Assembly: GCA_003559095.1 (NCBI GenBank)
Contig: PWMW01000218.1
Coordinates: 1 to 39,367 of the forward strand
Origin: Clostridiales bacterium
GTDB lineage: Bacteria > Bacillota > Limnochordia > Darwinibacteriales > B1SED10-159
DNA: 39,367 nt
Direction: 5' to 3'
In this document: positions 1-8,657 of the stretch, piece by piece
Layout of the letters: every line of letters starts with the position of its first letter
Position numbering within the stretch: position 1 is the first letter of the stretch
Position numbers and translations under genes: made by a program
The notes under the pieces: model-generated
The model's database searches: none
Told to the model about the DNA's origin: nothing
What the model saw: only the letters and a program-made list of their open reading frames with translations

Positions 1-676
1 CCGGATCTTCCTCCTCGAGGGCATCGATAATAGTGCGCTCTGTGGCACGGTCTACCTGGCTGAGAATCTCCACAGCCGAGTCCAAACCACCAGCTACGGT
101 GTAGTCGTCCACAGCAAAGGCCGCCAAACGGTGCTCCAGTGTGGATTCGATCTCCGCCAGTACCTCTGGGGTTGTTCGATCTAGCGTGGCCAGCCGCTTA
201 GCCACGTCCACCTGCTTCTCCGGCGGCAGGGCCGACAAAATCATGCTGGCCTGTTCTGTATTCAGGTACGCCAGAATCAGTGAGATCGTCTGTGGGTGCT
301 CATTTTGGATAAAGTTCAAAAGCTGACCGGGATCTGTTTTGCGCGCAAAATCAAACGGCCTTATCTGCAGTGATGCGGTCAGTTTTTGCATAATTTCATT
401 GGCTTTTTCGGCACCAACGGCTTTGTCCAAAAGATCTCGGGCATAGTCAATGCCGCCTTGCTGCAAGTACACCTGGGCCATGAACATTTCGTTGAACTCT
501 TCTAAAACGCTGTCCCGAAGCTCCGGAGTCACGCGACGCATGCCGGCGATCTCCATGGTCAGTTCCTCAATGTCTTCCTCCTTGAGATGCTTGAAGACCT
601 GGGATGATGATTCGGGACCTAGTGCAATGAGCAGCACTGCAGCCTTTTGCTTTCCAGTCAGTTTCTTGAAATTCAT
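1..676 (-). CDS. fliG: Flagellar motor switch protein FliG (3' end cut by window edge)
   Basis: FliG is the rotor protein that joins the MS ring (FliF) to the C ring and carries the torque-generating surface. The visible 225 residues start MNFKKLTGKQKAAVLL and run through the N-terminal FliF-binding domain into the middle domain, whose hallmark EHPQTISLIL stands near residue 125. The C-terminal charged torque helix, about 110 residues, lies beyond base 1. The ATG at 674-676 follows an AGGGGTCC-type ribosome site, 10 bases after the fliF stop, so the two are cotranscribed. The gene has no stop in the window because it is truncated by the edge, not because it is broken. Identity is very secure from motif and neighbours. 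Confidence 0.96.
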   Translation of the reverse strand, partial: MNFKKLTGKQKAAVLLIALGPESSSQVFKHLKEEDIEELTMEIAGMRRVTPELRDSVLEEFNEMFMAQVYLQQGGIDYARDLLDKAVGAEKANEIMQKLTASLQIRPFDFARKTDPGQLLNFIQNEHPQTISLILAYLNTEQASMILSALPPEKQVDVAKRLATLDRTTPEVLAEIESTLEHRLAAFAVDDYTVAGGLDSAVEILSQVDRATERTIIDALEEEDP

Positions 677-686
677 CCTCGGACCC

Positions 687-2192
687 CTACTCCTCGGCCA
701 ACCAAGTTCTTACCACTTGTGCGAAATCTTCGGGTTTGTCGTTGGCCAATTTTGAGATTTGTTGGCGTAGTTCCAATCGCTGTTCCTCTTGGGGAGACTT
801 GGGATCAGTCGTATCTTCATCGGCGGCCGCGTAGTCTATGGTCTGGCCCACAGCCTGGGAAGTACGACGCTGGCGGATAAACAGCAGCAATACGGTTCCC
901 ACAGCCGCTGCAATGACCAAGTACACCCACCAAGGTATATAAAATTGAGGTTCCGCCACAGGGGGAGCGATGGGCTGCAGGTCCGCGGCAAAGTCGATGC
1001 TGTCTACGAATACCTGGTCCCCGCGATCTGCCTGCACGCCCACGGCGCGACTGACCGATTCTTCTAGTGATGTCAGTTGTGCCGGAGTTAACTCTCCGTT
1101 GACCCACACAGATACGCTTAAACGGCTGACCTGGCCCGGCGTAGTGCTGTGGCGGCGCTCAATTCGGTTGATCTCATAATTGACAATACTTTCTTGCCGT
1201 TCATATTCACTGTCTCCGCCCCCGAGGGCCCCGACGTAACCAGGAATGTTGGCATCTACCCCTGGTGTCCCGGCTGCTTGGGTCCCGGTACCTGCGTACG
1301 TCTCGCTCAGGTGCTGCTCGCTGCGGGCGATACCCTGATCGCGACCCACAGGTTCGAACAATTCGTGATATTCTTCAAGAATGTCAAAATTCATCTCGGC
1401 GCGCACGCGAGCCACCACCTGGCCATACCCGTAAATCCGTTCCAACATGGCTGTGATACTGTCCTCTAGCTGGCGTTCATAGGCCCGTTCTAGTTCCATC
1501 CGGGCTGCGATCGCCTCACCGCTCAAAGACATGTCACCGGCGAATTGATTGAGAACAGTGCCCCGTTGGTCCACGATAGTAACGTTGTCTGGGGTCAAAC
1601 CTTCGACGCTGGTGGCCACAAGATGGGCAATGCCATTGACCTGCTGGTTGCTGAGACGAGCAGCTGGGTCCAGCTGAAGGAGAACCGAGGCCGTGGAGGG
1701 CCGACTTTCCTGAACAAACAAGGACCGCTGCGGCAGAACAATATGTACGCGTGCATCCTGGACCTCGCGGACCTCGCGAATGGTTCGGGTCAACTCGCCC
1801 TGTAGGGCCCAAAGATAACGCAGCTGGCGGTCGGCTTCGGTTTCGCCAAGACGAGTGGTATTAAAGATCTCGAACCCCACCACACCACCTGCGGGCAGTC
1901 CCTGGGAGGCTAAGGTCAGGCGCAATTCATGGATCTGTGAAGCGGGAACCAGGACTGTGGTCCCTTGATCGCCGAGACGATAGGGCACGTTCGTGTCCCG
2001 CAGAGTGTTGACCACAGCGGCGGCATCGTTCGTTGAAAGCCCAGTGTAAAGCGGTGCGTAGTCCGTTGATGAGAACAAAGAAAGGAAAATTAGAAAGAAA
2101 AAGACGGCGGCCAACGTTACGCTGCCTGCGATCTTCATGGGCAGCGTCAGCTTGTTCCACTGCGCTTTGAATGTATCAAAGAATGGATTCAT
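687..2192 (-). CDS. fliF: Flagellar MS-ring protein FliF
   Basis: FliF forms the membrane MS ring on which the flagellar rotor and export gate assemble. The 501-residue product has a first membrane segment near residues 20-43 (LAAVFFFLIFLSLF), a long periplasm-facing region with the ring-building motifs including DYAPLYTGL just after the membrane, and a second membrane segment near 423-443 (WWVYLVIAAAVGTVLLLF). The cytoplasmic tail ends in the FliG-binding helix (DFAQVVRTWLAEE). Length is slightly short for the family, usually 520-560. It starts at ATG with a GGGGGAGGTG-like site and lies between fliE and fliG, the standard order. Confidence 0.96.
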   Translation of the reverse strand: MNPFFDTFKAQWNKLTLPMKIAGSVTLAAVFFFLIFLSLFSSTDYAPLYTGLSTNDAAAVVNTLRDTNVPYRLGDQGTTVLVPASQIHELRLTLASQGLPAGGVVGFEIFNTTRLGETEADRQLRYLWALQGELTRTIREVREVQDARVHIVLPQRSLFVQESRPSTASVLLQLDPAARLSNQQVNGIAHLVATSVEGLTPDNVTIVDQRGTVLNQFAGDMSLSGEAIAARMELERAYERQLEDSITAMLERIYGYGQVVARVRAEMNFDILEEYHELFEPVGRDQGIARSEQHLSETYAGTGTQAAGTPGVDANIPGYVGALGGGDSEYERQESIVNYEINRIERRHSTTPGQVSRLSVSVWVNGELTPAQLTSLEESVSRAVGVQADRGDQVFVDSIDFAADLQPIAPPVAEPQFYIPWWVYLVIAAAVGTVLLLFIRQRRTSQAVGQTIDYAAADEDTTDPKSPQEEQRLELRQQISKLANDKPEDFAQVVRTWLAEE

Positions 2193-2208
2193 TATTCACC
2201 TCCCCCAG

Positions 2209-2493
2209 TTAAACCTGCATGCGCATGATCTCTTGATACGCGTCCATCACTTTGTTGCGGACGGCCATCGTCAACTGTATGGCCAGAGCGGCCTTTTCAG
2301 CCGCGATGACGGCATCATGGAACTCAATCTGACCTAGTGCCAACTGCTCGGCAGCTGTGTCAGCCTGATTTTGCAGTTGGTTCACTTCTGTAAGGTGCTG
2401 TTGAAGCATGGTTTGAAAATTCTGGACCGGTGAAGCGGTGGGTGCGGTCACGGAACGCGGCCGAATATCCGGCAGCGGATTCGAAATACGCAT
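2209..2493 (-). CDS. fliE: Flagellar hook-basal body complex protein FliE
   Basis: FliE is the small adaptor linking the MS ring to the proximal rod. The 94-residue protein has a variable proline-rich N-terminus and the conserved C-terminal helix region (residues 60-94: AAEKAALAIQLTMAVRNKV followed by AYQEIMRMQ), which is diagnostic for the family. The ATG is preceded by TTAGGAGGT at good spacing. It sits between flgC and fliF as in B. subtilis, about 75 bases after flgC, a gap in which I see nothing beyond its ribosome site. Confidence 0.95.
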   Translation of the reverse strand: MRISNPLPDIRPRSVTAPTASPVQNFQTMLQQHLTEVNQLQNQADTAAEQLALGQIEFHDAVIAAEKAALAIQLTMAVRNKVMDAYQEIMRMQV

Positions 2494-2567
2494 GGATGGG
2501 ACCTCCTAACATGAGCTGAATACGCAATACCCCGCTGTCAAGGAAACGTCAGCAGCAGGTTGGGTAC

Positions 2568-2987
2568 TCAGCGCCCAATTTCAAGAGCCTTTTGTGCCAT
2601 GGATTTGGCAGCGTTGATGGCGGTTATGTTGGCCTCATACGAGCGGGTCGCACTGATCAGATCCACCATCTCCTTGACCACATGGACGTTGGGCATGGCT
2701 ACATAGCCTTCCCCATTGGCATCAGGGTGTTGGGGGTCGAACATAAGGCGCGGTGGGTTCTGATCCTCACCAATGGCCACAACCTGTACTCCCTGGCCCG
2801 GCTGCACACCGGCAGCGGAGCGCCCATTATCGATGGCGGAGAAGAGGACGAATTGGCGACGATAGGGTTCTCCGTTAGCGGTACGCGTCGTGTTGGCGTT
2901 GGCTAGATTGTTGGCGATGGTATCCATACGCAGACGTTCGGCCGTCAGCCCCGATGCACTGGTCCGAAATGATTGAAATGCCGACAT
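2568..2987 (-). CDS. flgC: Flagellar basal-body rod protein FlgC
   Basis: FlgC is a proximal rod subunit. The 139 residues show the N-terminal rod signature (SASGLTAERLRMDTIANNLA, residues 11-30) and the C-terminal heptad region typical of rod and hook proteins (residues 108-135, with DLISATRSYEANITAINAAK). Length is normal for FlgC. The start ATG has GGGAGGTAACGATAT before it, and the gap to flgB is six bases, so the two are coupled. Export would be by the flagellar type III apparatus, and no Sec signal is present. Confidence 0.95.
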   Translation of the reverse strand: MSAFQSFRTSASGLTAERLRMDTIANNLANANTTRTANGEPYRRQFVLFSAIDNGRSAAGVQPGQGVQVVAIGEDQNPPRLMFDPQHPDANGEGYVAMPNVHVVKEMVDLISATRSYEANITAINAAKSMAQKALEIGR

Positions 2988-2993
2988 ATATCG

Positions 2994-3392
2994 TTACCTC
3001 CCTTCAGCTATGACATTACGCAGTTGGCCTAACCGACGATTAACAGCATCAGCCATGGCCTGATAGTGCAGTTGGTTCTCCATGATCATGACCATCTCCC
3101 GATCAACGTCTACGTTGCTGCCATCATTGCGCATGGCCGTGGTCGTGTCCTGTTGGATAGCAAAGGATGGGCTGCTTGAGCCCGCAGGACCATTCTGCAG
3201 ATGGTTTCCGTGGGTGCGCTGGAGACCAAGCTTGCCAGGCTCACTCCCGGTCGCCGTCAGCTGCGAGGCAAAGTCCACATCCGAGCGCTTGAAATTCGGT
3301 GTGTTGGCATTGGCCATGTTGTTGGCCAGAACACTCTGGCGCAATGAGGCGCCAGATAAACCCTGCTTTAAAAGGTCGACGGTTTTAAACAC
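2994..3392 (-). CDS. flgB: Flagellar basal-body rod protein FlgB
   Basis: FlgB is the rod subunit nearest the MS ring. The product carries the rod-family N-terminal segment (SLRQSVLANNMANANTPNF) and the C-terminal helix (DREMVMIMENQLHYQAMADA). I place the start at the GTG of 3390-3392 (MFKTVDLLKQ...) because AAAGGATGG stands six bases upstream. An in-frame TTG at 3416 would add eight residues but has no ribosome site and lies almost at the predicted transcription start. First gene of the flagellar operon in this window, driven by the promoter at 3417-3445. Confidence 0.93.
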   Translation of the reverse strand: MFKTVDLLKQGLSGASLRQSVLANNMANANTPNFKRSDVDFASQLTATGSEPGKLGLQRTHGNHLQNGPAGSSSPSFAIQQDTTTAMRNDGSNVDVDREMVMIMENQLHYQAMADAVNRRLGQLRNVIAEGR

Positions 3393-3416
3393 TGCATTCC
3401 ATCCTTTCGCTCTCAA

Positions 3417-3445
3417 ATTATGGGGTTTACAGATTTAACTGTCAC
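3417..3445 (-). promoter_or_regulatory. Vegetative-type promoter for the flgB operon
   Basis: On the minus strand GTGACA (3440-3445) and CATAAT (3417-3422) are separated by 17 bases, each one mismatch from the sigma-A consensus. The predicted start of transcription is near 3410, shortly before the flgB ribosome site. I found no sigma-28 (SigD) type TAAA / GCCGATAA pair in the 218-base gap between codY and flgB. Confidence 0.6.
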
Positions 3446-3554
3446 ATATTCGGTAGATTCCATGGGTCTCCTGCAAAAATGGCAAAGAAAGTGGGATAAA
3501 CTGCAAACTTAGGAAGTTATTCTAGGTCCTTTTAACTACGACCGACTGCACAGC

Positions 3555-3585
3555 AAAACTGGAAGCTCCAATGGAACTTCCAGTT
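3555..3585 (-). terminator. Rho-independent terminator after codY
   Basis: On the minus strand AACTGGAAG and CTTCCAGTT form a nine-base-pair stem extended inwards by TCC/GGA, followed by TTTT. It begins 25 bases after the codY stop and separates the dprA-to-codY genes from the flagellar operon. Confidence 0.8.
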
Positions 3586-3610
3586 CGTGTCCTCGCAATT
3601 TGGGACTCTG

Positions 3611-4402
3611 TTATCGGCTGCGGTGCGATGCCAGCTCCTCTAGGAAGAACTCATTTAGGACCCGGATATAGGTCCCCTTCATACCCAACGAGCGGGACTC
3701 AATGACATTGGCACTTTCCAGTTTGCGCAGAGCATTGACGATGACGGAACGAGTGATGCCAACGCGATCAGCGATCTTGCTGGCAACCAAGAGTCCTTCT
3801 TCGCCGTCTAGCTCGTCGAAGATGTGCTCCACCGCCTCCTGCTCCGAAAAGGATAGGGTGCCAATGGCGATCTGGCAAGCGGCTTTTTTGCGGACTTCTT
3901 CTTCCAGTTTGTCGCCCCGGGAGCGCACAATCTCCATCCCTACAACCGTAGCACCATATTCCGCTAGGACAAGGTCCGCTTCTTCGAAATCTGCATCATT
4001 CTTGCCCAAGACCAAGGTACCAAGACGCTCCCCCCCGCCCATGAGGGGCGCCACTGTCAGAGTTTTTTCCGAAAACGGACAGGGGAAATCAGAACCTTTG
4101 CAGATGTCGGCCGCTTCTTCATTGGCCACCGTGTTGTCTATGCGCAGCAGAGCTGCGTTGTACTCGGAAGACACGCGACCGTCAGCGAGAATCTCTTCTT
4201 CCATGAGGCTCGGTTCAAAGCCAGGGTTAAGGCAGGATCCAAGAATTTTTCCGCGACGGCTGAGAATGAACACGTTACTTTCGAGCACATCGGCCAATAC
4301 TTGACTCATGGTGTCAAAGTCCATTTGGTACCCACTGGATTGTTGAATGGAACGGTTGATCTTCCGGGTCTTGTCCAAAAGTTCTCTCATGGCATTCTGC
4401 AT
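3611..4402 (-). CDS. codY: GTP- and branched-chain-amino-acid-sensing repressor CodY
   Basis: CodY represses many nutrient, competence and motility genes when GTP and isoleucine, leucine or valine are plentiful. The 263-residue product has the N-terminal GAF-type ligand domain (SRRGKILG, then PLMGGGERLGTLVL and AEYGATVVGMEI) and a C-terminal winged helix (ASKIADRVGITRSVIVNALR, ending RSLGMKGTYIRVLN) that is nearly invariant in the family. I choose the ATG at 4400-4402, which has AGGAGGTG upstream. The ATG at 4390 would remove only four residues. It lies 16 bases after hslU and is followed by a terminator, as in Bacillus. Its presence is a strong marker for Bacillota. Confidence 0.97.
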   Translation of the reverse strand: MQNAMRELLDKTRKINRSIQQSSGYQMDFDTMSQVLADVLESNVFILSRRGKILGSCLNPGFEPSLMEEEILADGRVSSEYNAALLRIDNTVANEEAADICKGSDFPCPFSEKTLTVAPLMGGGERLGTLVLGKNDADFEEADLVLAEYGATVVGMEIVRSRGDKLEEEVRKKAACQIAIGTLSFSEQEAVEHIFDELDGEEGLLVASKIADRVGITRSVIVNALRKLESANVIESRSLGMKGTYIRVLNEFFLEELASHRSR

Positions 4403-4418
4403 CGTTTCCAAACACCTC

Positions 4419-5810
4419 CTAAAGAATGTACCTGGCAAGGTCCTGATTGGCCCTGATGGGCCCTAAGCGTTCTTCCACGAACCCTTCGTCCACAACAACC
4501 GGTCCTTGGACCACTCCGGCCTCAAAGGAAATTTTCTCCAACAAACGCTCCAAAACGGTATGCAAACGCCGCGCACCGATGTTCTCCATCTCTTGGTTCG
4601 CTTGCTCGGCCGTGGCGGCGATGGCTGCAATTCCCCCGGGAGAAAACTGCAGGTCGACGCCTTCCACCGCCAACAGCGCTTGGTACTGTTTGAGGAGAGC
4701 GTTCTTCGGTTCCGTCAAGATGCGGGCAAAGTCGTCTTTGCTTAAGCTCTGCAGTTCCACCCGTATGGGAAAACGTCCTTGCAGTTCGGGTATGAGATCC
4801 GCAGGTTTGGCCACATGGAATGCACCAGCGGCGATGAACAGCATATGATTTGTCTTCACCGGTCCATATTTCGTAACAATGGTGGACCCTTCCACGATGG
4901 GTAGGATGTCGCGCTGCACTCCTTCGCGGCTCACATCCGGTCCAGAACTGCGGCCTTGACTAGCCACCTTGTCAATTTCGTCAATGAATACAATTCCGTG
5001 GTTTTCGGCTCTCGTGACGGCTTCACTCGTGACGGCGTCCATGTCCAAAAGCTTGGCTGCCTCTTCGTGCTGTAGAAGCTCCCGAGCCTGCCGAATCGTG
5101 ACTTTTTTTCGTTTTTTCTTCTTCGGAAGGAGGCCGCCCAAAATATCCTGCATTTGGATGCCCATATCCTCCAAACCACTGCCGCTGAACATGTCTGGCA
5201 TCGTGGACGTTGACTCCTCGAGCTCCAGCTCGATCATTCGATCTTCAAACTCACCAGCGCGCAGACGCTGCCGCAGTTTTTCCCGTCGATCCTGAATGCG
5301 ATTGCTTGTCTCCTCCCACGGAGAGTCGTCCGGCTCTTCCTCCGACTGCGACTGCCCGAACAAAGACCCGAAAGGACTCCCCCCCCGCTGTCGGCTGGGC
5401 ATAGGCAGGAGAGCTTGAAGAATGCGATCTTCTACCCCCTCCGCAGCCAGGTCCTTGACGGCTTCCATCTTCTCGGTCTTTACCATGCGAACACTAGCTT
5501 CCGTAAGATCGCGGACTATGGATTCCACATCCCGACCTACATAACCGACCTCTGTGAACTTGGTAGCTTCCACCTTAACAAAGGGTGCATCGGATAATTT
5601 GGCCAGGCGCCGCGCGATCTCAGTTTTGCCCACCCCGGTTGATCCAATCATCAATATATTCTTCGGAATCACTTCTTCCTGCATGTCCGGCGTCAGCTGG
5701 CTGCGTCGAAACCGATTGCGCAGGGCCACAGCTACAGCTCGTTTGGCATCGTCTTGGCCGATGATATAACGGTCCAGTGCTTGGACAATCTCTTGGGGAG
5801 TCATATTCAC
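4419..5810 (-). CDS. hslU: ATP-dependent protease ATPase subunit HslU (ClpY)
   Basis: HslU is the AAA+ unfoldase that feeds substrates to HslV. The 463 residues show the N-terminal segment [20 protein letters not shown], Walker A at 56-63 (GSTGVGKT), the substrate-gating loop GYVG at 89-92, an inserted I domain at about 110-245 with a lysine/arginine run at 230-236, Walker B at 272-280 (GIVFIDEID), and the conserved C-terminal tail DLARYIL that docks into HslV. The usual Walker A second residue is proline and here it is serine. The start is a GTG whose GTGA overlaps the hslV stop, with AAGGGAG upstream. An ATG two codons later is the alternative. Confidence 0.97.
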   Translation of the reverse strand: MNMTPQEIVQALDRYIIGQDDAKRAVAVALRNRFRRSQLTPDMQEEVIPKNILMIGSTGVGKTEIARRLAKLSDAPFVKVEATKFTEVGYVGRDVESIVRDLTEASVRMVKTEKMEAVKDLAAEGVEDRILQALLPMPSRQRGGSPFGSLFGQSQSEEEPDDSPWEETSNRIQDRREKLRQRLRAGEFEDRMIELELEESTSTMPDMFSGSGLEDMGIQMQDILGGLLPKKKKRKKVTIRQARELLQHEEAAKLLDMDAVTSEAVTRAENHGIVFIDEIDKVASQGRSSGPDVSREGVQRDILPIVEGSTIVTKYGPVKTNHMLFIAAGAFHVAKPADLIPELQGRFPIRVELQSLSKDDFARILTEPKNALLKQYQALLAVEGVDLQFSPGGIAAIAATAEQANQEMENIGARRLHTVLERLLEKISFEAGVVQGPVVVDEGFVEERLGPIRANQDLARYIL

Positions 5811-6367
5811 TGCTTGAACTCTCCCTTCGCATCCAATGTCACAACGGAGATGGAATGATTCGTATAAATGCAGATGTCCGCAGCGATGGCCAAAGCCTCT
5901 TCGGCGATGGCCGGCGCGTCCATGGCGGTGTGACGATACAGGGCCTTAGCCGCGCTCATGGCATACGGGCCGCCGGAGCCAATGGCCACCACGGGCTCAT
6001 CGGGCTCAATCAAATCACCGGATCCTGAGATGATCAAAATCCGTTCACAATCTGCCACAGTCAAAAGAGCTTCCAGCCTACGCAGGGCCCGGTCTGTACG
6101 CCACTGTTTGGCCAGTTCCACCGCAGCCCGCAGCAGTTGGCCTTGATGCTGTCCCAACTGCTCCTCGAATTTTTCAAAAAGCGCAAAGGCATCAGCTGCA
6201 CCGCCGGCGAAACCGGCCAAAATGCGGTCGTGATACAGTGAGCGAACTTTTTTGGCATTGTGTTTCATGATAGTATTTTGACCAAAGGTCACCTGTCCGT
6301 CGCCTCCAATGGCCGTCAGGCCATGGCGTTGGACCGCAACTATGGTGGTGGCCTCTATATGGTTCAC
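5807..6367 (-). CDS. hslV: ATP-dependent protease peptidase subunit HslV (ClpQ)
   Basis: HslV is the proteasome-like N-terminal-threonine peptidase of the HslUV complex. The 186-residue product carries [10 protein letters not shown] at 7-16, [20 protein letters not shown] and the late IGSGGPYA motif. The family usually exposes the first threonine of the TTI motif after N-terminal trimming. Here six residues (MNHIEA) precede it, close to the Bacillus ClpQ arrangement (HATTI), so processing is inferred. The start is GTG with AGAGGCGA upstream, and no in-frame ATG exists between it and the TTI motif. It overlaps hslU by four bases. Confidence 0.97.
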   Translation of the reverse strand: MNHIEATTIVAVQRHGLTAIGGDGQVTFGQNTIMKHNAKKVRSLYHDRILAGFAGGAADAFALFEKFEEQLGQHQGQLLRAAVELAKQWRTDRALRRLEALLTVADCERILIISGSGDLIEPDEPVVAIGSGGPYAMSAAKALYRHTAMDAPAIAEEALAIAADICIYTNHSISVVTLDAKGEFKQ

Positions 6368-6397
6368 CCTTATCGCCTCTTCTCGTCAAGAAATGCC

Positions 6398-7285
6398 TCA
6401 GGCGCGCGGATGAGCCTGATTATATACCGAGCGCAAACGCGCGCTGCTAACTCGTGTGTAAATCTGGGTGGTTGACAGCCCTACATGGCCTAGAAGTTCC
6501 TGAATTGTACGCAGATCTGCGCCGCCGTCGAGGAGATGGGTAGCAAAACTATGGCGAAGTGTGTGTGGACTCATGTGTTTGAGCAACGCTGCCTGTCGCA
6601 GACGCTGGTTCACTAGGTACTGAACTCCCCGCGGCGTCAACCGGCTTCCCCGCTGGTTCACAAACAAGGCTGGCTCGTCGGCGGTGGCCAACTGAGGACG
6701 TCCTTCCGTCAGATACTGGCGCAGAGAAGTAAGAGCCGGTTCCCCTAAGAGAACAATTCGCTCTTTGCGACCTTTGCCCAATACCCGCAGCCAATCTTGA
6801 CCACCCTGCGGAACGACACTGTAATCCAAAGCCACCAACTCGCTGAGACGGAGGCCACCGGCATAAAACAGTTCCAAGATGGCTCGATCCCGAAGGTCCG
6901 CCGGCCGGTCTCCCACCGTGCTCTGCAGCAAACGACGAACCTCATCAACACTGAGCACCTGAGGCAGGTGTTTAGCCTGTTTGGGACTGCGCAGTCCGGC
7001 CGCCGGATTGGAACCAATCAAGTGCCGTTCGTGAAGATAGCCGAAAAAGCCGCGCAGGGCCGATAAGTGGCGGGCTGTCGTGGAACGGGCATATCCACGC
7101 CGATGCAGCATGGCTGCATAGTCCCGCAGGATATGCCCATCGATCTCATCAAGAGACGCTATGGACCAAGCACTCATAACCGCAGAAAAATGCTGCAAGT
7201 CTCGCCGGTAGGCATCTAATGTGTCCGCAGACGCATTTTTTTGAATGGCCAAAAACTGCAGAAAGGCTTCCTGCTCATGCTGCAC
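6398..7285 (-). CDS. xerC: Tyrosine recombinase XerC (CodV type)
   Basis: XerC resolves chromosome dimers at dif together with XerD. The 295-residue protein has the N-terminal SAM-like core-binding domain (1-90) and a catalytic domain with all expected residues: Arg146 (GGLRLSEL), Lys171 (GKGRKERI), His241 and Arg244 (HTLRHSFATHLL), His267 (LLGHVGLS) and the nucleophile Tyr276 (TTQIYTRVS). Its place between trmFO and hslV matches codV of B. subtilis, which argues against a mobile-element integrase. GTG start with GGGGGAGCACC before it. No dif site is visible nearby. The 67-base gap from trmFO holds no convincing promoter. Confidence 0.94.
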   Translation of the reverse strand: MQHEQEAFLQFLAIQKNASADTLDAYRRDLQHFSAVMSAWSIASLDEIDGHILRDYAAMLHRRGYARSTTARHLSALRGFFGYLHERHLIGSNPAAGLRSPKQAKHLPQVLSVDEVRRLLQSTVGDRPADLRDRAILELFYAGGLRLSELVALDYSVVPQGGQDWLRVLGKGRKERIVLLGEPALTSLRQYLTEGRPQLATADEPALFVNQRGSRLTPRGVQYLVNQRLRQAALLKHMSPHTLRHSFATHLLDGGADLRTIQELLGHVGLSTTQIYTRVSSARLRSVYNQAHPRA

Positions 7286-7352
7286 GGTGCTCCCCCTAAT
7301 TTACTTGATAATTAATCGTAACATACCAGTAAAGCAAAAACAAGCATCAGTC

Positions 7353-8657
7353 TTAATTTTCTTGCAAATTGTGTGTTTTGGTTAAGTCCTCTAACGCCCG
7401 TTGGCTGTAGGCTTCCTTGCGTTTTTGCTTATCGCGAATGCGCTCTGCCAGGGGCGGCAGCAGGCCAAAGTTAGCAGCCATGGGCTGGTAGTCTTTGTTG
7501 GGGGTGGCCACGTGACTGGCCAGGGCACCCATCAGTGTAGTCTCCGGGAACTGCAGGAATGGTCTTCCCTGTACATAGCGTGCGGCTTGGAGTGCAGCCA
7601 TCAAACCGGACGCCGTACTTTCTACGTACCCCTCAACACCGGTCAGCTGACCGGCCGCAAAAATACGCGGATACCTACGGAACTGGAAGGCTGCATTGAG
7701 AACCCGGGGACTGTTAATAAAGGTATTGCGGTGCATGACTCCATAGCGCTGAAACTCCGCTTGGTGCAGAGCGGGAATGAGACGAAATACGCGTCGCTGT
7801 TCAGGCCATGTAAGACGAGTTTGAAATCCAACCAAATTCAGCAAAGTACCCTTATAGTTTTCTTTTCGCAACTGAAGCACTGCATATGGCCGTTGATCGG
7901 CAGCATCTCTGAGGCCAACGGGCCGCAGTGGACCATAGCGAAGTGTGTCTAAGCCTCGTTTGGCCATTTCTTCAATGGGCATGCATCCCTCAAAGACCTT
8001 GACATCTTCTACGCCTTCATGGAGAGGTGCCACTTGGGCTTGCGTCAGGGCCTGGTAGAAACACTCATATTCTTCTTTGGTCATGGGGCAGTTGAAGTAA
8101 TCGGGCGTTCCCTTCCCATAGCGAGCAGCCCAAAAACCCTTATCATAGTCGACAGATTCACCGTCGACGATGGGCGCGGCGGCATCGAAAAAGTGGAGAT
8201 GCGATTCCCCAGTGAGCTGCTGCAGCCGTCCTGCCATGGCTTCACTGGACAGTGGCCCTGTGGCAATGATGACCACACCTTCGGCAGGGATTTCCGTGCA
8301 CTCCTGGCGGCGGATACTAACCAAAGGATGCTTTGCCAATGTTTCTGAAACCATCGCTGCGAAGCGATGGCGATCCACAGCCAATGCGCCTCCCGCAGGG
8401 ACCTTCGTAGCTTCGGCGCATTGAACGATCAGGGAGTTGAACTGTTTCAGTTCACTCTTTAGCAGGCCTCCAGCACTGCTGTGCAGGTAGGAGCCCAGCG
8501 AGTTGGAACAGACCAATTCGGCCAAGTGGTTGGATTCGTGAGCTGCCGTAGTCTTCTCGGGCCGCATTTCCCACAACGTCACCGGCAAGCCCCGCTCAGC
8601 CAACTGCCAGGCGGCTTCGGAGCCAGCTAGGCCACCCCCAATGACGTTTATGGTCAT
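7353..8657 (-). CDS. trmFO: Methylenetetrahydrofolate-tRNA-(uracil-5-)-methyltransferase TrmFO
   Basis: TrmFO makes 5-methyluridine at position 54 of tRNA using methylenetetrahydrofolate and FADH2, in the cytoplasm. The 434-residue protein opens with the flavin-binding motif NVIGGGLAGSEAAWQLAERG, followed by HESNHLAELVCSNSLGS and the FNCPMTKEEYE segment that carries a catalytic cysteine, and later GQLTGVEGYVESTASG. These are strongly conserved. The ATG overlaps the topA stop (ATGA) and is preceded by GGAGGGAAGG, so translation is coupled to topA. Folate-type TrmFO in place of SAM-type TrmA fits Bacillota. The gene is still often labelled gid. Confidence 0.97.
   Translation of the reverse strand: MTINVIGGGLAGSEAAWQLAERGLPVTLWEMRPEKTTAAHESNHLAELVCSNSLGSYLHSSAGGLLKSELKQFNSLIVQCAEATKVPAGGALAVDRHRFAAMVSETLAKHPLVSIRRQECTEIPAEGVVIIATGPLSSEAMAGRLQQLTGESHLHFFDAAAPIVDGESVDYDKGFWAARYGKGTPDYFNCPMTKEEYECFYQALTQAQVAPLHEGVEDVKVFEGCMPIEEMAKRGLDTLRYGPLRPVGLRDAADQRPYAVLQLRKENYKGTLLNLVGFQTRLTWPEQRRVFRLIPALHQAEFQRYGVMHRNTFINSPRVLNAAFQFRRYPRIFAAGQLTGVEGYVESTASGLMAALQAARYVQGRPFLQFPETTLMGALASHVATPNKDYQPMAANFGLLPPLAERIRDKQKRKEAYSQRALEDLTKTHNLQEN

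Noticed and set aside
3702-4304. 200-residue plus-strand open frame antisense to codY
   Set aside because: Serine/arginine-rich shadow of the highly conserved CodY frame, with no ribosome site and no recognisable motif.
6398-7285. Tyrosine recombinase as the integrase of a mobile element
   Set aside because: It sits at the conserved codV position between trmFO and hslV, with no attachment-site repeats, cargo or composition shift.
7355-7370. AATTTTCTTGCAAATT at the trmFO/xerC junction as a CodY site
   Set aside because: It lies within the end of the trmFO coding region and matches only about 11 of 15 positions, with no promoter nearby.
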